A DNA stretch of 64,000 bases from the NCBI GenBank assembly GCA_017983515.1, contig JAGOBF010000007.1:78452-142451 (forward strand), in the 5' to 3' direction. The notes beneath the pieces were generated by a model. That model was not told where the DNA came from and did not search any database. It saw only the letters and a program-made list of their open reading frames with translations. The DNA is from Promineifilum sp. Lineage in GTDB: Bacteria > Chloroflexota > Anaerolineae > Promineifilales > Promineifilaceae. The translations under genes and the position numbers were made by a program. Positions 25,096 through 33,908 of the stretch are shown piece by piece (position 1 is the first letter of the stretch; every line of letters begins with the position of its first letter).

Positions 25096-27522
25096 ATGCT
25101 GGATCAGAAATCTCTACTCACGCTTGAGTTCAATAAAATCCGCGAGATCGTCGCCGGCTATGCGAGTTTCAGCGCCGGCCGCGACCTGGCCCTGGCGATG
25201 CAGCCTACCACCGAGTTGGAGCAGGCGCGCGAATGGCAGGCCGAGACGCGCGAGGCGGCGTCGCTGTTCCAGTCCGACAGCGGCGTGACCATCGGCGGGG
25301 CGCGCGATGTGCGTCGCGCGGCCGACAATGCTCTGCGCGGCTTCATTTTGCCGGCCGAGGACTTTCTGGCGATTCAGGCGACCATTGTAGCCGGACGCAA
25401 CCTGCGGCGAAACCTGCTGCGTCTGGAAAATCGCGTGCCCCATCTGGCGGCCATTGCCGTGCTCATCGAGGAGTGCCGGGGCATCGTCAGCGCCATCACC
25501 AACACGCTCGACGAGCGGGGCGAGGTGCTCGACAGCGCCAGCCCCCGTCTGGCGAAGGTGCGGCAGGAACAGCGCGCCGTCCACGGCCGCATCCAGGACA
25601 AGTTGCAGCGCATCCTCAACAGCAGCATGGCTCAGTTCTTGCAGGAGTCGATCATCACCCAGCGTGGCGGCCGCTACGTCATCCCCGTGCGCGCCGACGC
25701 CAAAGGGCGGCTGAAGGGCATCGTCCACGATCAGAGCGGCAGCGGAGCGACGCTGTGGGTGGAACCGTTGGGCACGGTGGACCTCAACAACGAGTATCGC
25801 GGCTTGTTGATGGAGGAGCAGGAGGAGATTCAGCGTATCCTGCGCGAATTGTCCAACCTGGTGGCCGATCAGGGCGAGGCCATCAAGCGCGTTGTGGAGC
25901 GCATGGCCGAGATGGACCTAATATTTGCCCGGGCCAACTACGCGCTGGTGACGAACGCCGTGGAGCCGATCTTTGTTCCCTGGCGCGAGACGCGGCAAGC
26001 GCCCGCGCCGCGCCATCGCAACGAACTGGATAAATGGACTGTGCCGCCGCGCGATATGCATCCCGGCTCGACTGTCTGGATCAAGGCCGCGCGCCACCCG
26101 TTGATCGACCCTCGCCTGGTCGTGCCGACTAATTTGACCCTCGAAGAGGACGTTTTCGTCGTGCTCATCACCGGCCCCAACACGGGCGGCAAAACGGTCA
26201 GCCTGAAAACGATGGGGCTGATGATCACCATGGGCCAATCCGGGCTGCACTTGCCGGCCAACGAAGCTCGACTGTGCGTATTCGACAACGTGTTCGCCGA
26301 CATCGGCGACGAGCAGTCCATCGAGCAGAGCCTGTCTACCTTCTCGGCCCACATGACCAATATCGTGCGCATTCTGGCGCACGTAGACGAGCGCTCCCTC
26401 GTCCTGCTCGACGAGCTTGGTTCGGGCACCGACCCCACAGAGGGCGCGGCGCTGGCCCAGGCGGTGGTCAACTTTCTGCGCGATAAGGGAGCGACGACTT
26501 TCGTGGCGACCCACTTCCCGGAGTTGAAGGTCTATGCCAGCCAGACGCCGGGAGTCTCCAATGCCTCGCTGCTGTTTGACATGGAGACGCTGTCGCCGAC
26601 GTATGAGATGACCATCGGGCTTCCCGGCCGCTCCAACGCCTTTGCTATCGCCCGCCGTCTCGGCCTCGATGGAACGATCCTCGATGACGCCATGCGCCAA
26701 GTGAGCGCCGACAGCCACCAGGCCGAAGACCTACTCGACTCGATCTATACCCTGCGCGAAAAGATGGAGGCCGAGGAGGCCCAAACGCGACGAGCCTTGC
26801 GCGAAGCGGAAGGCGAACGCGCGCGGTTGCAGCAGCGGCTGGAGGCGGTCGAGGTGGAGCGCGGCCGGATCGTGGAAGAGACGCGGCAGGAGATGAAGCG
26901 CCAGATCGAATTACTCCAGGCGGAGATCCGTCAGGCGCGGTCGAAGCTGCGCGACGCGGCGTCGCTGAACGCGGTCAAGAAGCTCAGCAAGCAAGTGACC
27001 GAGCTGGAGGTAGAGCAGGAGGCGGTGCTGGCCCCGGAGCCGGCCGAGACGGCCGAAGCGTCGCGGTCCAAGCGTCGTTCGCTGCAGGTGGGTGACGTGG
27101 TGCAGGTGCGTTCGCTCAATGTGAAGGGGGAAGTCGTCTCCATCGGCAAGAACGAGGTGATGGTCGCTGTCGGCCGCTTGCAGATGCGCGCCGGCTACGA
27201 TGACCTCGACTTCAAGGAGCGACCTGTTCCCGAGCGCGACGTGGAAAGAGTGACAGCGCTGCACCCCTCGCCGGGCATGGAGCTGGACATACGCGGCGTG
27301 CGCGTGGAAGAAGGGGTGGAGCAGCTATACCGTTATCTCGATTCGGCTTTTCTGGCGCGTCTGCCGTTCGTGCGCATCATCCACGGCAAAGGCACGGGGC
27401 GATTGCGTGAGGCCGTGCGCGAGGCGTTGAGCACCAGCAAGCAAGTTCGCGCCTGGGAAGAGGGCAAGGACGGCGAGGGCGGGCCGGGGGTGACGGTGGC
27501 GCATTTAGTGGAACAGAAGTGA
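25096..27522 (+). CDS. mutS2: MutS2 family ATPase/endonuclease
   Basis: An 808-aa MutS2 of normal length. Family members act on branched DNA to restrain recombination, and related proteins rescue collided ribosomes. The N-terminal clamp region contains ITQRGGRYVIPVRADAKG and HDQSGSGATLWVEP. The ATPase follows with Walker A GPNTGGKT (about 360-367) and Walker B LVLLDELGSGTDPTEG. A long coiled coil spans roughly 550-660. The C-terminal Smr nuclease domain (about 728-800) shows LDIRGVRVEEG and HGKGTGRLR, the residues expected for an active Smr fold. The ATG at 25096 has no strong ribosome site. It is transcribed divergently from the Wzt-like gene and converges on uvrB. Confidence 0.95.
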   Translation: MLDQKSLLTLEFNKIREIVAGYASFSAGRDLALAMQPTTELEQAREWQAETREAASLFQSDSGVTIGGARDVRRAADNALRGFILPAEDFLAIQATIVAGRNLRRNLLRLENRVPHLAAIAVLIEECRGIVSAITNTLDERGEVLDSASPRLAKVRQEQRAVHGRIQDKLQRILNSSMAQFLQESIITQRGGRYVIPVRADAKGRLKGIVHDQSGSGATLWVEPLGTVDLNNEYRGLLMEEQEEIQRILRELSNLVADQGEAIKRVVERMAEMDLIFARANYALVTNAVEPIFVPWRETRQAPAPRHRNELDKWTVPPRDMHPGSTVWIKAARHPLIDPRLVVPTNLTLEEDVFVVLITGPNTGGKTVSLKTMGLMITMGQSGLHLPANEARLCVFDNVFADIGDEQSIEQSLSTFSAHMTNIVRILAHVDERSLVLLDELGSGTDPTEGAALAQAVVNFLRDKGATTFVATHFPELKVYASQTPGVSNASLLFDMETLSPTYEMTIGLPGRSNAFAIARRLGLDGTILDDAMRQVSADSHQAEDLLDSIYTLREKMEAEEAQTRRALREAEGERARLQQRLEAVEVERGRIVEETRQEMKRQIELLQAEIRQARSKLRDAASLNAVKKLSKQVTELEVEQEAVLAPEPAETAEASRSKRRSLQVGDVVQVRSLNVKGEVVSIGKNEVMVAVGRLQMRAGYDDLDFKERPVPERDVERVTALHPSPGMELDIRGVRVEEGVEQLYRYLDSAFLARLPFVRIIHGKGTGRLREAVREALSTSKQVRAWEEGKDGEGGPGVTVAHLVEQK

Positions 27523-27550
27523 GAAGCGAACAGTATCCGGTGAGCAGCAG

Positions 27551-27603
27551 GTCAGTATTCAGTGGATCACTCTAATGAGATTACGGACCTGCTGAATACT
27601 GAC
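27551..27603. repeat. inverted repeat between mutS2 and uvrB
   Basis: GTCAGTATTCAG (27551-27562) and CTGAATACTGAC (27592-27603) are perfect 12-base inverted complements around 29 bases, centred between two convergent genes. Neither strand has a T-run. The surrounding CAGTATYCRGTG units look like a short-period intergenic repeat more than a classical terminator. Confidence 0.55.
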
Positions 27604-27626
27604 TTACCGAAAACTGATCTTCAGTT

Positions 27627-29714
27627 TCACTCAATCTCGTAAGCGACGCCCGCCTCATCCAGCCGGCGCAGCCGTTCCCACTCAGGTAGTTCGCCCTTAC
27701 CGCCGGCGTCTTTCAGCACCATGATCTGGCGCATCTCCATGACCTGGTCGCGCAAGACGGCCGCGCGCTCGAACTCCAATTGTTGGGCCGCGTGCTTCAT
27801 CTGCTTCTCCAGCTCGGCGATGATCTTGGCTAGCTCAGCCTTGGGCAGTTCGGCGGCGGTCACGTAACCGCCTTTCGATTCGGCCATAGCCAATTCGCCC
27901 TTAGCCATTTCGTGTTGGGCCGTCAGCTCATCGGTCAAGACGTGGACGGCCTTGATGATGCTGCGCGGCTCGATGTTATGCTCCTTGTTGTAGGCGGTCT
28001 GCACCGCGCGGCGGGCGTCGGTGGTCGCCAGGGCCGCGGCCATCGAGTCAGTGATCTTGTCGGCATACATGATCACCTTGCCGTCGATGTGGCGGGCGGC
28101 GCGGCCAATGGTCTGCGTCAGCGCCGTCTCGGAGCGCAGGAAGCCCTCTTTGTCGGCGTCCAGGATGGCGACAAGCGATACTTCGGGCAGATCCAGCCCC
28201 TCGCGCAACAAGTTGATGCCCACTACGACGTCGTAGACGCCCAGTCGCAGGTCGCGCAAAATCTCCGTGCGTTCCAGCGTGGCGACTTCGGAGTGGAGGT
28301 AGTGAACCTTGATACCCATCTCCAGCAGGTAGTCGCTCAGGTCTTCGGCCATGCGCTTGGTCAACGTCGTCACCAGGGCGCGCTGGCCGTTGGCGATGCG
28401 CCGATTGATCTCGCCGATGAGGTCATCGACCTGACCACGCACCGGGCGCACTTCTACTTCGGGATCGACGACGCCCGTCGGCCGGATGACCTGATGGGCC
28501 ACTTGGGTAGAGTGATCTGCCTCGAACAGGCCGGGCGTGGCGCTGGTGAAGATGACTTGATTAAGCAGTCCCTCGAACTCACCAAAGTTGAGAGGGCGGT
28601 TGTCCATGGCGCTGGGCAGACGGAAGCCGAAATCGACCAGAACGCCCTTGCGGCTCTGGTCGCCGCCCCACATGCCGCGCACCTGCGGGATGGTCATGTG
28701 GCTCTCGTCGATCACCATCAGGTAGTCGGCAGCGAAATAGTCGAGCAACGTCCAGGGGCGCGAGCCGGCCGGGCGCTGATCGAGATGACGGCTGTAATTC
28801 TCGATGCCGGGCGTAAACCCCACCTCACGCAGCATCTCCAGGTCATACATGACCCGCTGCTCGATGCGCTGGGCTTCCAAAAAGCGCTGCTCTTTCTTGT
28901 AGAACGCGATCCGTTCGGTGAGCTCCGATTCGATATCGTTGATAGCTCGCGATAGCTTTTCCTCGTCGGTGATGAACTCGCGCGCCGGGTAGATGACTAT
29001 ATGAGTATGCTCCAGAAGCACCTCGCCGGTCAGCGGGTCGAATTCGGCGATGCGCTCGACGGTATCGCCCCAGAACTCGATCAGGTAGGCCGTCTCGGCG
29101 TAGGCCGGATAAATCTGCAAGGTATCGCCGCGCACGCGAAACGTGCTGCGCCGCAGCTCGATGTCGTTACGGTCGTACTGGATGTCGACCAGATGACGCA
29201 GGATGGTATTGCGACGGTACTGGTGGCCGCGCTCAATTTCCAGGATGACGTTGCCCCAGGCTTCGGGGTTGCCGATGCCGTAGATGCACGATACGGAGGC
29301 GACGATGATCACGTCGCGACGGCTCTTGAGGGTCGCCATCGCCTGCAAGCGGAGCCGGTCGATCTCCTCGTTGATCTGCGTCTCTTTTTCGATATAGAGG
29401 TCGTGGCGGGGAATATAGGCTTCAGGTTGGTAATAATCGTAGTAGCTGACGAAGTAGGAGACGGCATTATGCGGGAAGAACTCGCGGAACTCGCTGTAGA
29501 GTTGGGCGGCCAGGGTTTTGTTATGGGCCAGGACGATGGTCGGCCGTTGCGTCTGCTGGATGATGTTGGCGATGGTGAACGTCTTGCCGGTGCCGGTAGC
29601 CCCCAGCAAAGTCTGATACTTGTCACCGCGCTGAATCCCGTTTACTAATGTGTCAATCGCCGCCGGTTGATCGCCCGTCGCGGCGAAGTCGGAAACCAGT
29701 TGGAAATCGGGCAT
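27627..29714 (-). CDS. uvrB: excinuclease ABC subunit UvrB
   Basis: A 695-aa UvrB, the damage-verification helicase subunit of nucleotide excision repair that works with UvrA and UvrC. Walker A GATGTGKT is at 38-45. The beta-hairpin that clamps DNA is seen in [12 protein letters not shown]. The helicase motifs [13 protein letters not shown] and [14 protein letters not shown] are intact, as is the C-terminal UVR motif (about 640-675, [21 protein letters not shown]). The ATG at 29714 has GAGG upstream. A strong promoter overlapped by a GAAC-N4-GTTC palindrome precedes it, implying SOS control. Confidence 0.97.
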   Translation of the reverse strand: MPDFQLVSDFAATGDQPAAIDTLVNGIQRGDKYQTLLGATGTGKTFTIANIIQQTQRPTIVLAHNKTLAAQLYSEFREFFPHNAVSYFVSYYDYYQPEAYIPRHDLYIEKETQINEEIDRLRLQAMATLKSRRDVIIVASVSCIYGIGNPEAWGNVILEIERGHQYRRNTILRHLVDIQYDRNDIELRRSTFRVRGDTLQIYPAYAETAYLIEFWGDTVERIAEFDPLTGEVLLEHTHIVIYPAREFITDEEKLSRAINDIESELTERIAFYKKEQRFLEAQRIEQRVMYDLEMLREVGFTPGIENYSRHLDQRPAGSRPWTLLDYFAADYLMVIDESHMTIPQVRGMWGGDQSRKGVLVDFGFRLPSAMDNRPLNFGEFEGLLNQVIFTSATPGLFEADHSTQVAHQVIRPTGVVDPEVEVRPVRGQVDDLIGEINRRIANGQRALVTTLTKRMAEDLSDYLLEMGIKVHYLHSEVATLERTEILRDLRLGVYDVVVGINLLREGLDLPEVSLVAILDADKEGFLRSETALTQTIGRAARHIDGKVIMYADKITDSMAAALATTDARRAVQTAYNKEHNIEPRSIIKAVHVLTDELTAQHEMAKGELAMAESKGGYVTAAELPKAELAKIIAELEKQMKHAAQQLEFERAAVLRDQVMEMRQIMVLKDAGGKGELPEWERLRRLDEAGVAYEIE

Positions 29715-29756
29715 GGTTGACCTCGCTAGCCATCCTGAAGTAAGCACTCATATGAT

Positions 29757-29800
29757 AGAACGGAAGTTCTTATTTTACCATTTTTGGAGCGAAAATTCAA
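29757..29800 (-). promoter_or_regulatory. uvrB promoter with LexA-type SOS box
   Basis: Minus-strand -35 TTGAAT (29800-29795) and -10 TAAAAT (29777-29772) are separated by exactly 17 bases. Immediately downstream, at 29770-29757, is the perfect palindrome AGAACTTCCGTTCT. It contains GAAC-N4-GTTC, the LexA box type known from Gram-positive bacteria. Binding here would block initiation. Confidence 0.75.
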
Positions 29801-29849
29801 TACTATCCGGTGCACTTGCAGGTTTTTTTCAGTAATCGACCTCTGTAGC

Positions 29850-29867
29850 GCCGGTTAAGAAACCAGC
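29850..29867. repeat. AAGA-loop hairpin, copy 1
   Basis: GCCGGTT-AAGA-AACCAGC forms a 7-bp hairpin with one mismatch. A second copy with a swapped base pair lies at 29903. The 251-base gap between uvrB and the glutaminyl cyclase gene holds these two hairpins and the uvrB promoter; I see no gene in it. Confidence 0.5.
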
Positions 29868-29902
29868 TTCGCAACCTTGTCTCATGTATCTGCTTCCATG
29901 CT

Positions 29903-29920
29903 GCCGGATAAGAATCCGGC
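29903..29920. repeat. AAGA-loop hairpin, copy 2
   Basis: GCCGGAT-AAGA-ATCCGGC is a perfect 7-bp hairpin with the same AAGA loop as the copy at 29850. The fifth to seventh positions differ in a way that keeps pairing (GTT/AAC against GAT/ATC), which suggests that the structure is maintained. Confidence 0.55.
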
Positions 29921-29965
29921 GTTTCAATTCTGATCAACTGGCAACTTTGAAAGCCCTGAGGGTAG

Positions 29966-30979
29966 TTATGGGGCCGGGATGACCTCTATCTCAAACAGCG
30001 ACGGCCATAGCTTGCCGGTCACGAATATGCGGCCGGTCTCGCTGTCGAAGGCCAGGCCGTTTAGCACGTCCACCGGCTGGGTGAGAGTACTCGTATCCAA
30101 CAGGCCGGTCAGGTCGATGTAGCCCAACACGTCGCCTGTCTCCGGGGAGATGCGGGCGATGAGATCGGTCAGCCAGATGTGGGCCCAGATTTCGCCGTTG
30201 ACGAATTCCAGTTCGTTTAGCCGGTTCAGAGGGCCTTCGTTATCGCGAACGGTTATGTAACCGATTTCTTCCAAAGTGCCTGGGTCCCAGAAGTGAATTG
30301 TCGCCGTGCCGTCGCTGACGATAAGGCGTGTCCCGTCCTGGGTGATACCCCACCCTTCGTGGGGATAGGTGAACGTTTGCAGAAGTTCAAACGTATCGCG
30401 GTCGTAGACGAAACCGGTCTGCTCCTGCCACGTCAGTTGGTAAATCTTGTCATCCAGAAGCGTGATACCCTCCCCGAAGTATTGGGCATCGAGAGGCTGT
30501 GAGCGTAGCACGGCACCCGTTTCCAACGCGACCTCGCGTATCATGGATTCGCCCCAGCGTCCCGTGCCCTCATACAGTTCGCCGTCGACGAAAATAAGAC
30601 CCTGGGTGAAAGCGGCCGGATCGTGGGGATAGGTATTAATCACTCGATACGTGTAGGTGGGGGGCGGGGTGGGCGTCGGCGTGGCCGGTTCCGTCGGCGT
30701 CGGAGCGGGCGTGTCTGGCGCGGTGACGACGACCGCAGCAAAGGCTACTTCAGTGGCGGCGGTATCGATCGCGGCGTCTGGTTCAGCGGTAGTGGGCGCG
30801 GGCGTGGCGTCCGTTGCCACCCCTGTGGCGCCGGCCGCCTGCGTCGTCGCGGAGGACTCGGCGGGCAAGGCCGCTGTCGGGGCGAGCGTGGCCGTAGCCA
30901 ACGATTGACCGTCACAAGCCGCTAATAGGCAAGCGAAGAAGGCGAGGAGAACAAGGAACGGTGCGGCAAAATGTTTCAT
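29966..30979 (-). CDS. glutaminyl-peptide cyclotransferase-like lipoprotein
   Basis: A 337-aa exported lipoprotein. The signal ends in LLAAC (lipid Cys at about residue 22). A low-complexity Ala/Thr/Pro linker spans about 25-110. A five-bladed propeller of the glutamine cyclotransferase family (plant/bacterial type) then begins YRVINTYPHDPAAFTQGL and continues with YEGTGRWGESMIREV, FGEGITLLDDKIYQLTWQ, GWGITQDG and LNELEFVNGEIWAHIW. These enzymes cyclise N-terminal Gln to pyroglutamate on secreted proteins. The ATG at 30979 is preferred over a TTG four codons upstream. Confidence 0.9.
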   Translation of the reverse strand: MKHFAAPFLVLLAFFACLLAACDGQSLATATLAPTAALPAESSATTQAAGATGVATDATPAPTTAEPDAAIDTAATEVAFAAVVVTAPDTPAPTPTEPATPTPTPPPTYTYRVINTYPHDPAAFTQGLIFVDGELYEGTGRWGESMIREVALETGAVLRSQPLDAQYFGEGITLLDDKIYQLTWQEQTGFVYDRDTFELLQTFTYPHEGWGITQDGTRLIVSDGTATIHFWDPGTLEEIGYITVRDNEGPLNRLNELEFVNGEIWAHIWLTDLIARISPETGDVLGYIDLTGLLDTSTLTQPVDVLNGLAFDSETGRIFVTGKLWPSLFEIEVIPAP

Positions 30980-31072
30980 AATGATTCTCAAACGAGCGAG
31001 CCCGATAGTGGGCGCGTCAACCGGACGATTGTGCCGCCACCCGCCGGGCGGCGCAAGACATTGGGGGAATCG

Positions 31073-31795
31073 CTAAGCCTCGGCGTTCACCTCGGACGTC
31101 TCCAAGAGTTCTATAAGGTGACAGATGTGGCCGTCGTCGATCCACTCGATCTGCCGGATGCCGTGGCCGAAGGTACGCCGGACGCCACGCACCAACATCT
31201 GTAACCGCCGAGCAAACGGCGGCAGTTCGGCGTCGGGTTGCCGGCCGCGCGGGAGGCGGGGGAGTGCCGGCGCGAGTAGGATCCCGTCGTTGCTGTGGCG
31301 AAGGGTGATGACGTCATGGGTTGGGCTGTGGTCCATGAGGACGTGGCCTGCATGGTCGGCGGCGGCGACCATTTCCATTACAAGCACGTCGGCGCGAGCG
31401 CCGGCCGGCAGGCGGGCGGCCTCGGTCCAAATGCCGGCGAGCGCCACGGTGGTAGCGACTGCATCATTCAGATCGACATTCAAGCGGGCTGGGACAGAGG
31501 TTTTTGACGGCGTAAACGCGGCCTTCAAGGCCACGGGCCTGTCAAAGCGGGGCAGGCGAACGCTGAGAAAAAGTGTGTTGTGCAGCAGTTCGGGGTGGGG
31601 CGCGATCAGACGGCCGTCATAGCTTTCGACCAACCCTTTCTCCACGAACAGGCGTAACAATTCGTCGGTCAGTATTGCCCCCGCGGGCACAGGCAGGCCG
31701 GCGCGCGCGGCCTCGTCGAGCAACCGACCTTTGGGCCCAATGCGCCGGCGGCGTGCGCGACCGGACCCCAGCCAGATAAACAATGAAGATGCCAT
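31073..31795 (-). CDS. small PEP-synthase/PPDK N-terminal-like protein
   Basis: A 240-aa cytoplasmic protein without a clear named family. Its start resembles the ATP/PEP-binding domain of PEP synthase and pyruvate phosphate dikinase (IGPKGRLLDEAARAGLPVPAGAILT). Later segments also align by eye: LVMEMVAAADHAGHVLMDHSP with the usual VQ-MV-SGVLFT region, and IRQIEWIDDGHICHLIELLE with the IEWA-DG-L-LLQ end of that domain. The region matching the VRSS ATP-site motif reads VALKAAF, so catalytic residues may be lost. The phosphohistidine and barrel domains are absent. It may be a degenerate ATP-grasp or a regulator. Its upstream side faces the structured leader region. Confidence 0.7.
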   Translation of the reverse strand: MASSLFIWLGSGRARRRRIGPKGRLLDEAARAGLPVPAGAILTDELLRLFVEKGLVESYDGRLIAPHPELLHNTLFLSVRLPRFDRPVALKAAFTPSKTSVPARLNVDLNDAVATTVALAGIWTEAARLPAGARADVLVMEMVAAADHAGHVLMDHSPTHDVITLRHSNDGILLAPALPRLPRGRQPDAELPPFARRLQMLVRGVRRTFGHGIRQIEWIDDGHICHLIELLETSEVNAEA

Positions 31796-32327
31796 GAGTA
31801 CCAATTCTATAACATCCTGTGTAGTCCGGCGCGCTTTGACCGGTCGTGGCGCCCCCGCCGATGCGGGCCGAGCCTAAAAACTGGACTGGAAGCTAACGTC
31901 ATTATGTGTTAAACTCTCGTTAGAATATTTGGGTCTGTTCGTTCAGGGAGCTTGGTTGGCTCGAATGTTGCCGCTCCCTAAGCTCGCGCCCCTGAAGCGG
32001 CCGCGACAGACAAACCAACGGGCGCCGCTTCCGGCGTCATGACGAGTGCGTTTATCGCTATTAGCATTGTGCATGACTTGCAGCGAAGGTTTAATCTCCC
32101 GTATCGAGCATTGCGTCGGACAGACCGACGCCCTACGGCAAGCGCCCTCGTCTCTTTGCCCCTCCCTGTCTACCGCAAATTTTGTCGCCTGCGCGATAGT
32201 TTTGGTTTCCGGCCGATCCCTTGTTGCACCCGAATCCATTACCCGGAATAGGCCATCAGTCAAATTATTGCCCTGATGGCCACCCGACCGATTGTCATTA
32301 TTTTCTGACGAAAGGAGATTACCGAGA
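31796..32327. other. 532-base gap with structured leader-like hairpins
   Basis: No convincing gene is present; short open frames here lack ribosome sites. On the + strand, before the 62-aa gene, three hairpins occur. A 7-bp AGGGAGC/GCTCCCT pair lies at 31945-31951 and 31973-31979. A 7-bp GCGTCGG-ACAGA-CCGACGC hairpin is at 32113-32131. A 9-bp GGCCATCAG/CTGATGGCC stem is at 32251-32259 and 32273-32281. GAGCTT (31949) and AAGCTC (31980) offer an alternative pairing that excludes the first stem. The spacing suggests a long structured 5' leader or a small RNA. No known riboswitch, 6S, RNase P or tmRNA core was recognised. Confidence 0.5.
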
Positions 32328-32516
32328 ATGTCAAAGAAGAAGGTCGTGTTGACGGAAGATCAGAGAAAGCGAAACGCGGAAATTCTGGCCCGGCTAGAAG
32401 AAGAACGCAGTCGCCTGGTCGAAGAGACGCGCGCCCTGCAGCTGCAGGAGCGCCGCCGCCCGGGTCGGAAACGCAAGAAGAAGACGATGGATGAGCTGAT
32501 GGTCGCGGCCGACTGA
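32328..32516 (+). CDS. 62-aa highly charged small protein
   Basis: A small protein translated from the ATG at 32328, with AAAGGAG ten bases upstream. It is very rich in Lys, Arg and Glu: a basic start MSKKKVV, a central alpha-helix predicted as coiled coil (about 10-42, NAEILARLEEERSRLVEET), and a basic GRKRKKK patch before the C-terminal DELMVAAD. No family is recognised. Nucleic-acid binding is plausible from charge alone. It has its own strong terminator and a long hairpin-rich region upstream, so it appears to be a free-standing, possibly leader-regulated gene. Confidence 0.75.
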   Translation: MSKKKVVLTEDQRKRNAEILARLEEERSRLVEETRALQLQERRRPGRKRKKKTMDELMVAAD

Positions 32517-32555
32517 GTCTATGCGTGCCGGCGGCCCTGATAGGGCGAATCTCAA

Positions 32556-32595
32556 GACACCCGTGCAACCAGAAGGATGCACGGGTGTCTTTTTT
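32556..32595 (+). terminator. strong intrinsic terminator after the 62-aa gene
   Basis: A perfect 12-bp stem (32556-32567 with 32578-32589), a 10-base loop and a run of six T residues. It begins 40 bases after the small gene's stop codon. Confidence 0.93.
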
Positions 32596-32751
32596 GCGAA
32601 TTCCGTAACTTGCCAACCTTAGCGGGGTTATGGCTGATAGTTCAAACGAATTCTCTGTAGAATTTGTTTGGAAGAATTATTGGTGTAAGCTTCATTGCCA
32701 ACGAAAGATCGGACTCTGATTGATTTTTAGTCTTAATATGGAGGTTTACAC

Positions 32752-33012
32752 ATGATCGGTTTACTAGGTTGGCTTATTGGTGGTGGTATCATCGGCTGGA
32801 TTGCGAGCATGATCACGGGGCGCAATGCGCAACAAGGTCTGATCGGCAATATCCTGGCTGGCATCATCGGCGCATTCGTCGGCGGGGCGCTCTATGGCGC
32901 TCTCTTCGGCGGCGGCATTAACTTCGAGTGGAATGTGACCAGCTTCATCGTAGCCCTCATCGGCGCAGTCATTGTCCTGGCCATCTGGAACTTTATCAGC
33001 CGCCGCGCCTAA
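32752..33012 (+). CDS. GlsB/YeaQ/YmgE-family membrane stress protein
   Basis: An 86-aa integral membrane protein of the transglycosylase-associated (GlsB/YeaQ/YmgE) family, normal length. It has three short helices rich in Gly: IGLLGWLIGGGIIGWIASM, then LIGNILAGIIGAFVGGALYG, and a final VTSFIVALIGAVIVLAIWNF. An ATGGAGG ribosome site precedes the start. Family members are small general-stress proteins in many bacteria; the exact role is unresolved. It is a monocistronic unit between two strong terminators. Confidence 0.93.
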   Translation: MIGLLGWLIGGGIIGWIASMITGRNAQQGLIGNILAGIIGAFVGGALYGALFGGGINFEWNVTSFIVALIGAVIVLAIWNFISRRA

Positions 33013-33061
33013 TTCGTCATCGCGCGGCCGTCGTTTCTATTTCTTTAGATCGTTGGCAATG

Positions 33062-33097
33062 AAAAAGCCCCACCGGCTAACCGGTGGGGCTTTTTTT
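33062..33097. terminator. bidirectional intrinsic terminator
   Basis: An 11-bp stem, AGCCCCACCGG-CTAA-CCGGTGGGGCT (33066-33091), flanked by A4 on the left and T7 on the right. It serves the GlsB-type gene on + and the convergent dienelactone hydrolase gene on -. Confidence 0.93.
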
Positions 33098-33116
33098 GTT
33101 TGATGGAAAACCACAT

Positions 33117-33803
33117 TTACGTCAGGTTTTGCCGGAAATGGGTCACGATGCGCTGCCAGGCATCTTCGGCCGCCTCAGGATGATAGGCCGGTCGCTGGTC
33201 GTTCATGAAGGCATGGTGCGCGCCGGGATAGATCACCGTCTCCTGACGCGCTCCGGCGGCGTCCATGAGAGCCGCACGCTGCCGGGCGACTTGGGGCGAT
33301 ACCCCCTTGTCCAACTCGCCGTAGATCGCCAGGATGGGCGCCTCAATGCCGGCCGCCTCCTCCGGCGTCATCTCCGGCCCGCCGCCGTAGCAGGCGACGG
33401 CCGCGCCGATCCCCTCCAGCTTGGCCGCGCCGTGCCAGGCCAGTCCGCCGCCCATACAAAAGCCGACGAGGCCGATTTTCTTGGGCGAGACGCTGGCGAT
33501 ATTGCTTAGGTAATCGACGGCGGTCTGGATGACGCGAAGCGCCGCGGGGTATTGCAAGGCCATCGACAGCTTGCGGGCGTCATCGGGTTCGTGGGCCGTC
33601 TCGCCATAGTACAGGTCGGGGGCGAGGGCCACAAATCCGTCCCTCGCAAACCGGTCGACAATATCGCGGATATGGTCGTTCAGCCCCCACCACTCCTGGA
33701 TGACGACCACGCCCGGCCAGGGGCCTTGCCCCGATGGAACTGCCAGATAGCCGCGAGTCTGTCGGCCGTCGGCAAAAAGCTCGATATCGGGTTGGCGTGT
33801 CAT
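33117..33803 (-). CDS. dienelactone hydrolase family protein
   Basis: A 228-aa alpha/beta hydrolase of the dienelactone hydrolase family. The nucleophile is a cysteine in GFCMGGG (typical of this family), with the acid Asp in IYGELDKGVSP and the catalytic His in YPGAHHAF. Early motifs WPGVVVIQEWWGLNDHIRDI are characteristic. It hydrolyses lactones or related esters in the cytoplasm; the true substrate is unknown. GGAG lies upstream of the ATG. It is separated from the photolyase gene by 105 bases and may be transcribed from the same run or its own promoter; a shared terminator follows. Confidence 0.93.
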   Translation of the reverse strand: MTRQPDIELFADGRQTRGYLAVPSGQGPWPGVVVIQEWWGLNDHIRDIVDRFARDGFVALAPDLYYGETAHEPDDARKLSMALQYPAALRVIQTAVDYLSNIASVSPKKIGLVGFCMGGGLAWHGAAKLEGIGAAVACYGGGPEMTPEEAAGIEAPILAIYGELDKGVSPQVARQRAALMDAAGARQETVIYPGAHHAFMNDQRPAYHPEAAEDAWQRIVTHFRQNLT

Positions 33804-33908
33804 GTACTGGACTCCTTTGGGGTTAATAGATTGGACGTTGGAGCCATGCTAACCATAGTTTGCTGGTTGGTCAATAGCGCCCGGCATCCCCTCGCGTGAT
33901 TGGCGCCC

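Noticed and set aside
32039..32251. 70-codon open frame in the structured gap
   Set aside because: No ribosome site, no recognisable composition, and it spans two strong hairpins; more likely an RNA leader.
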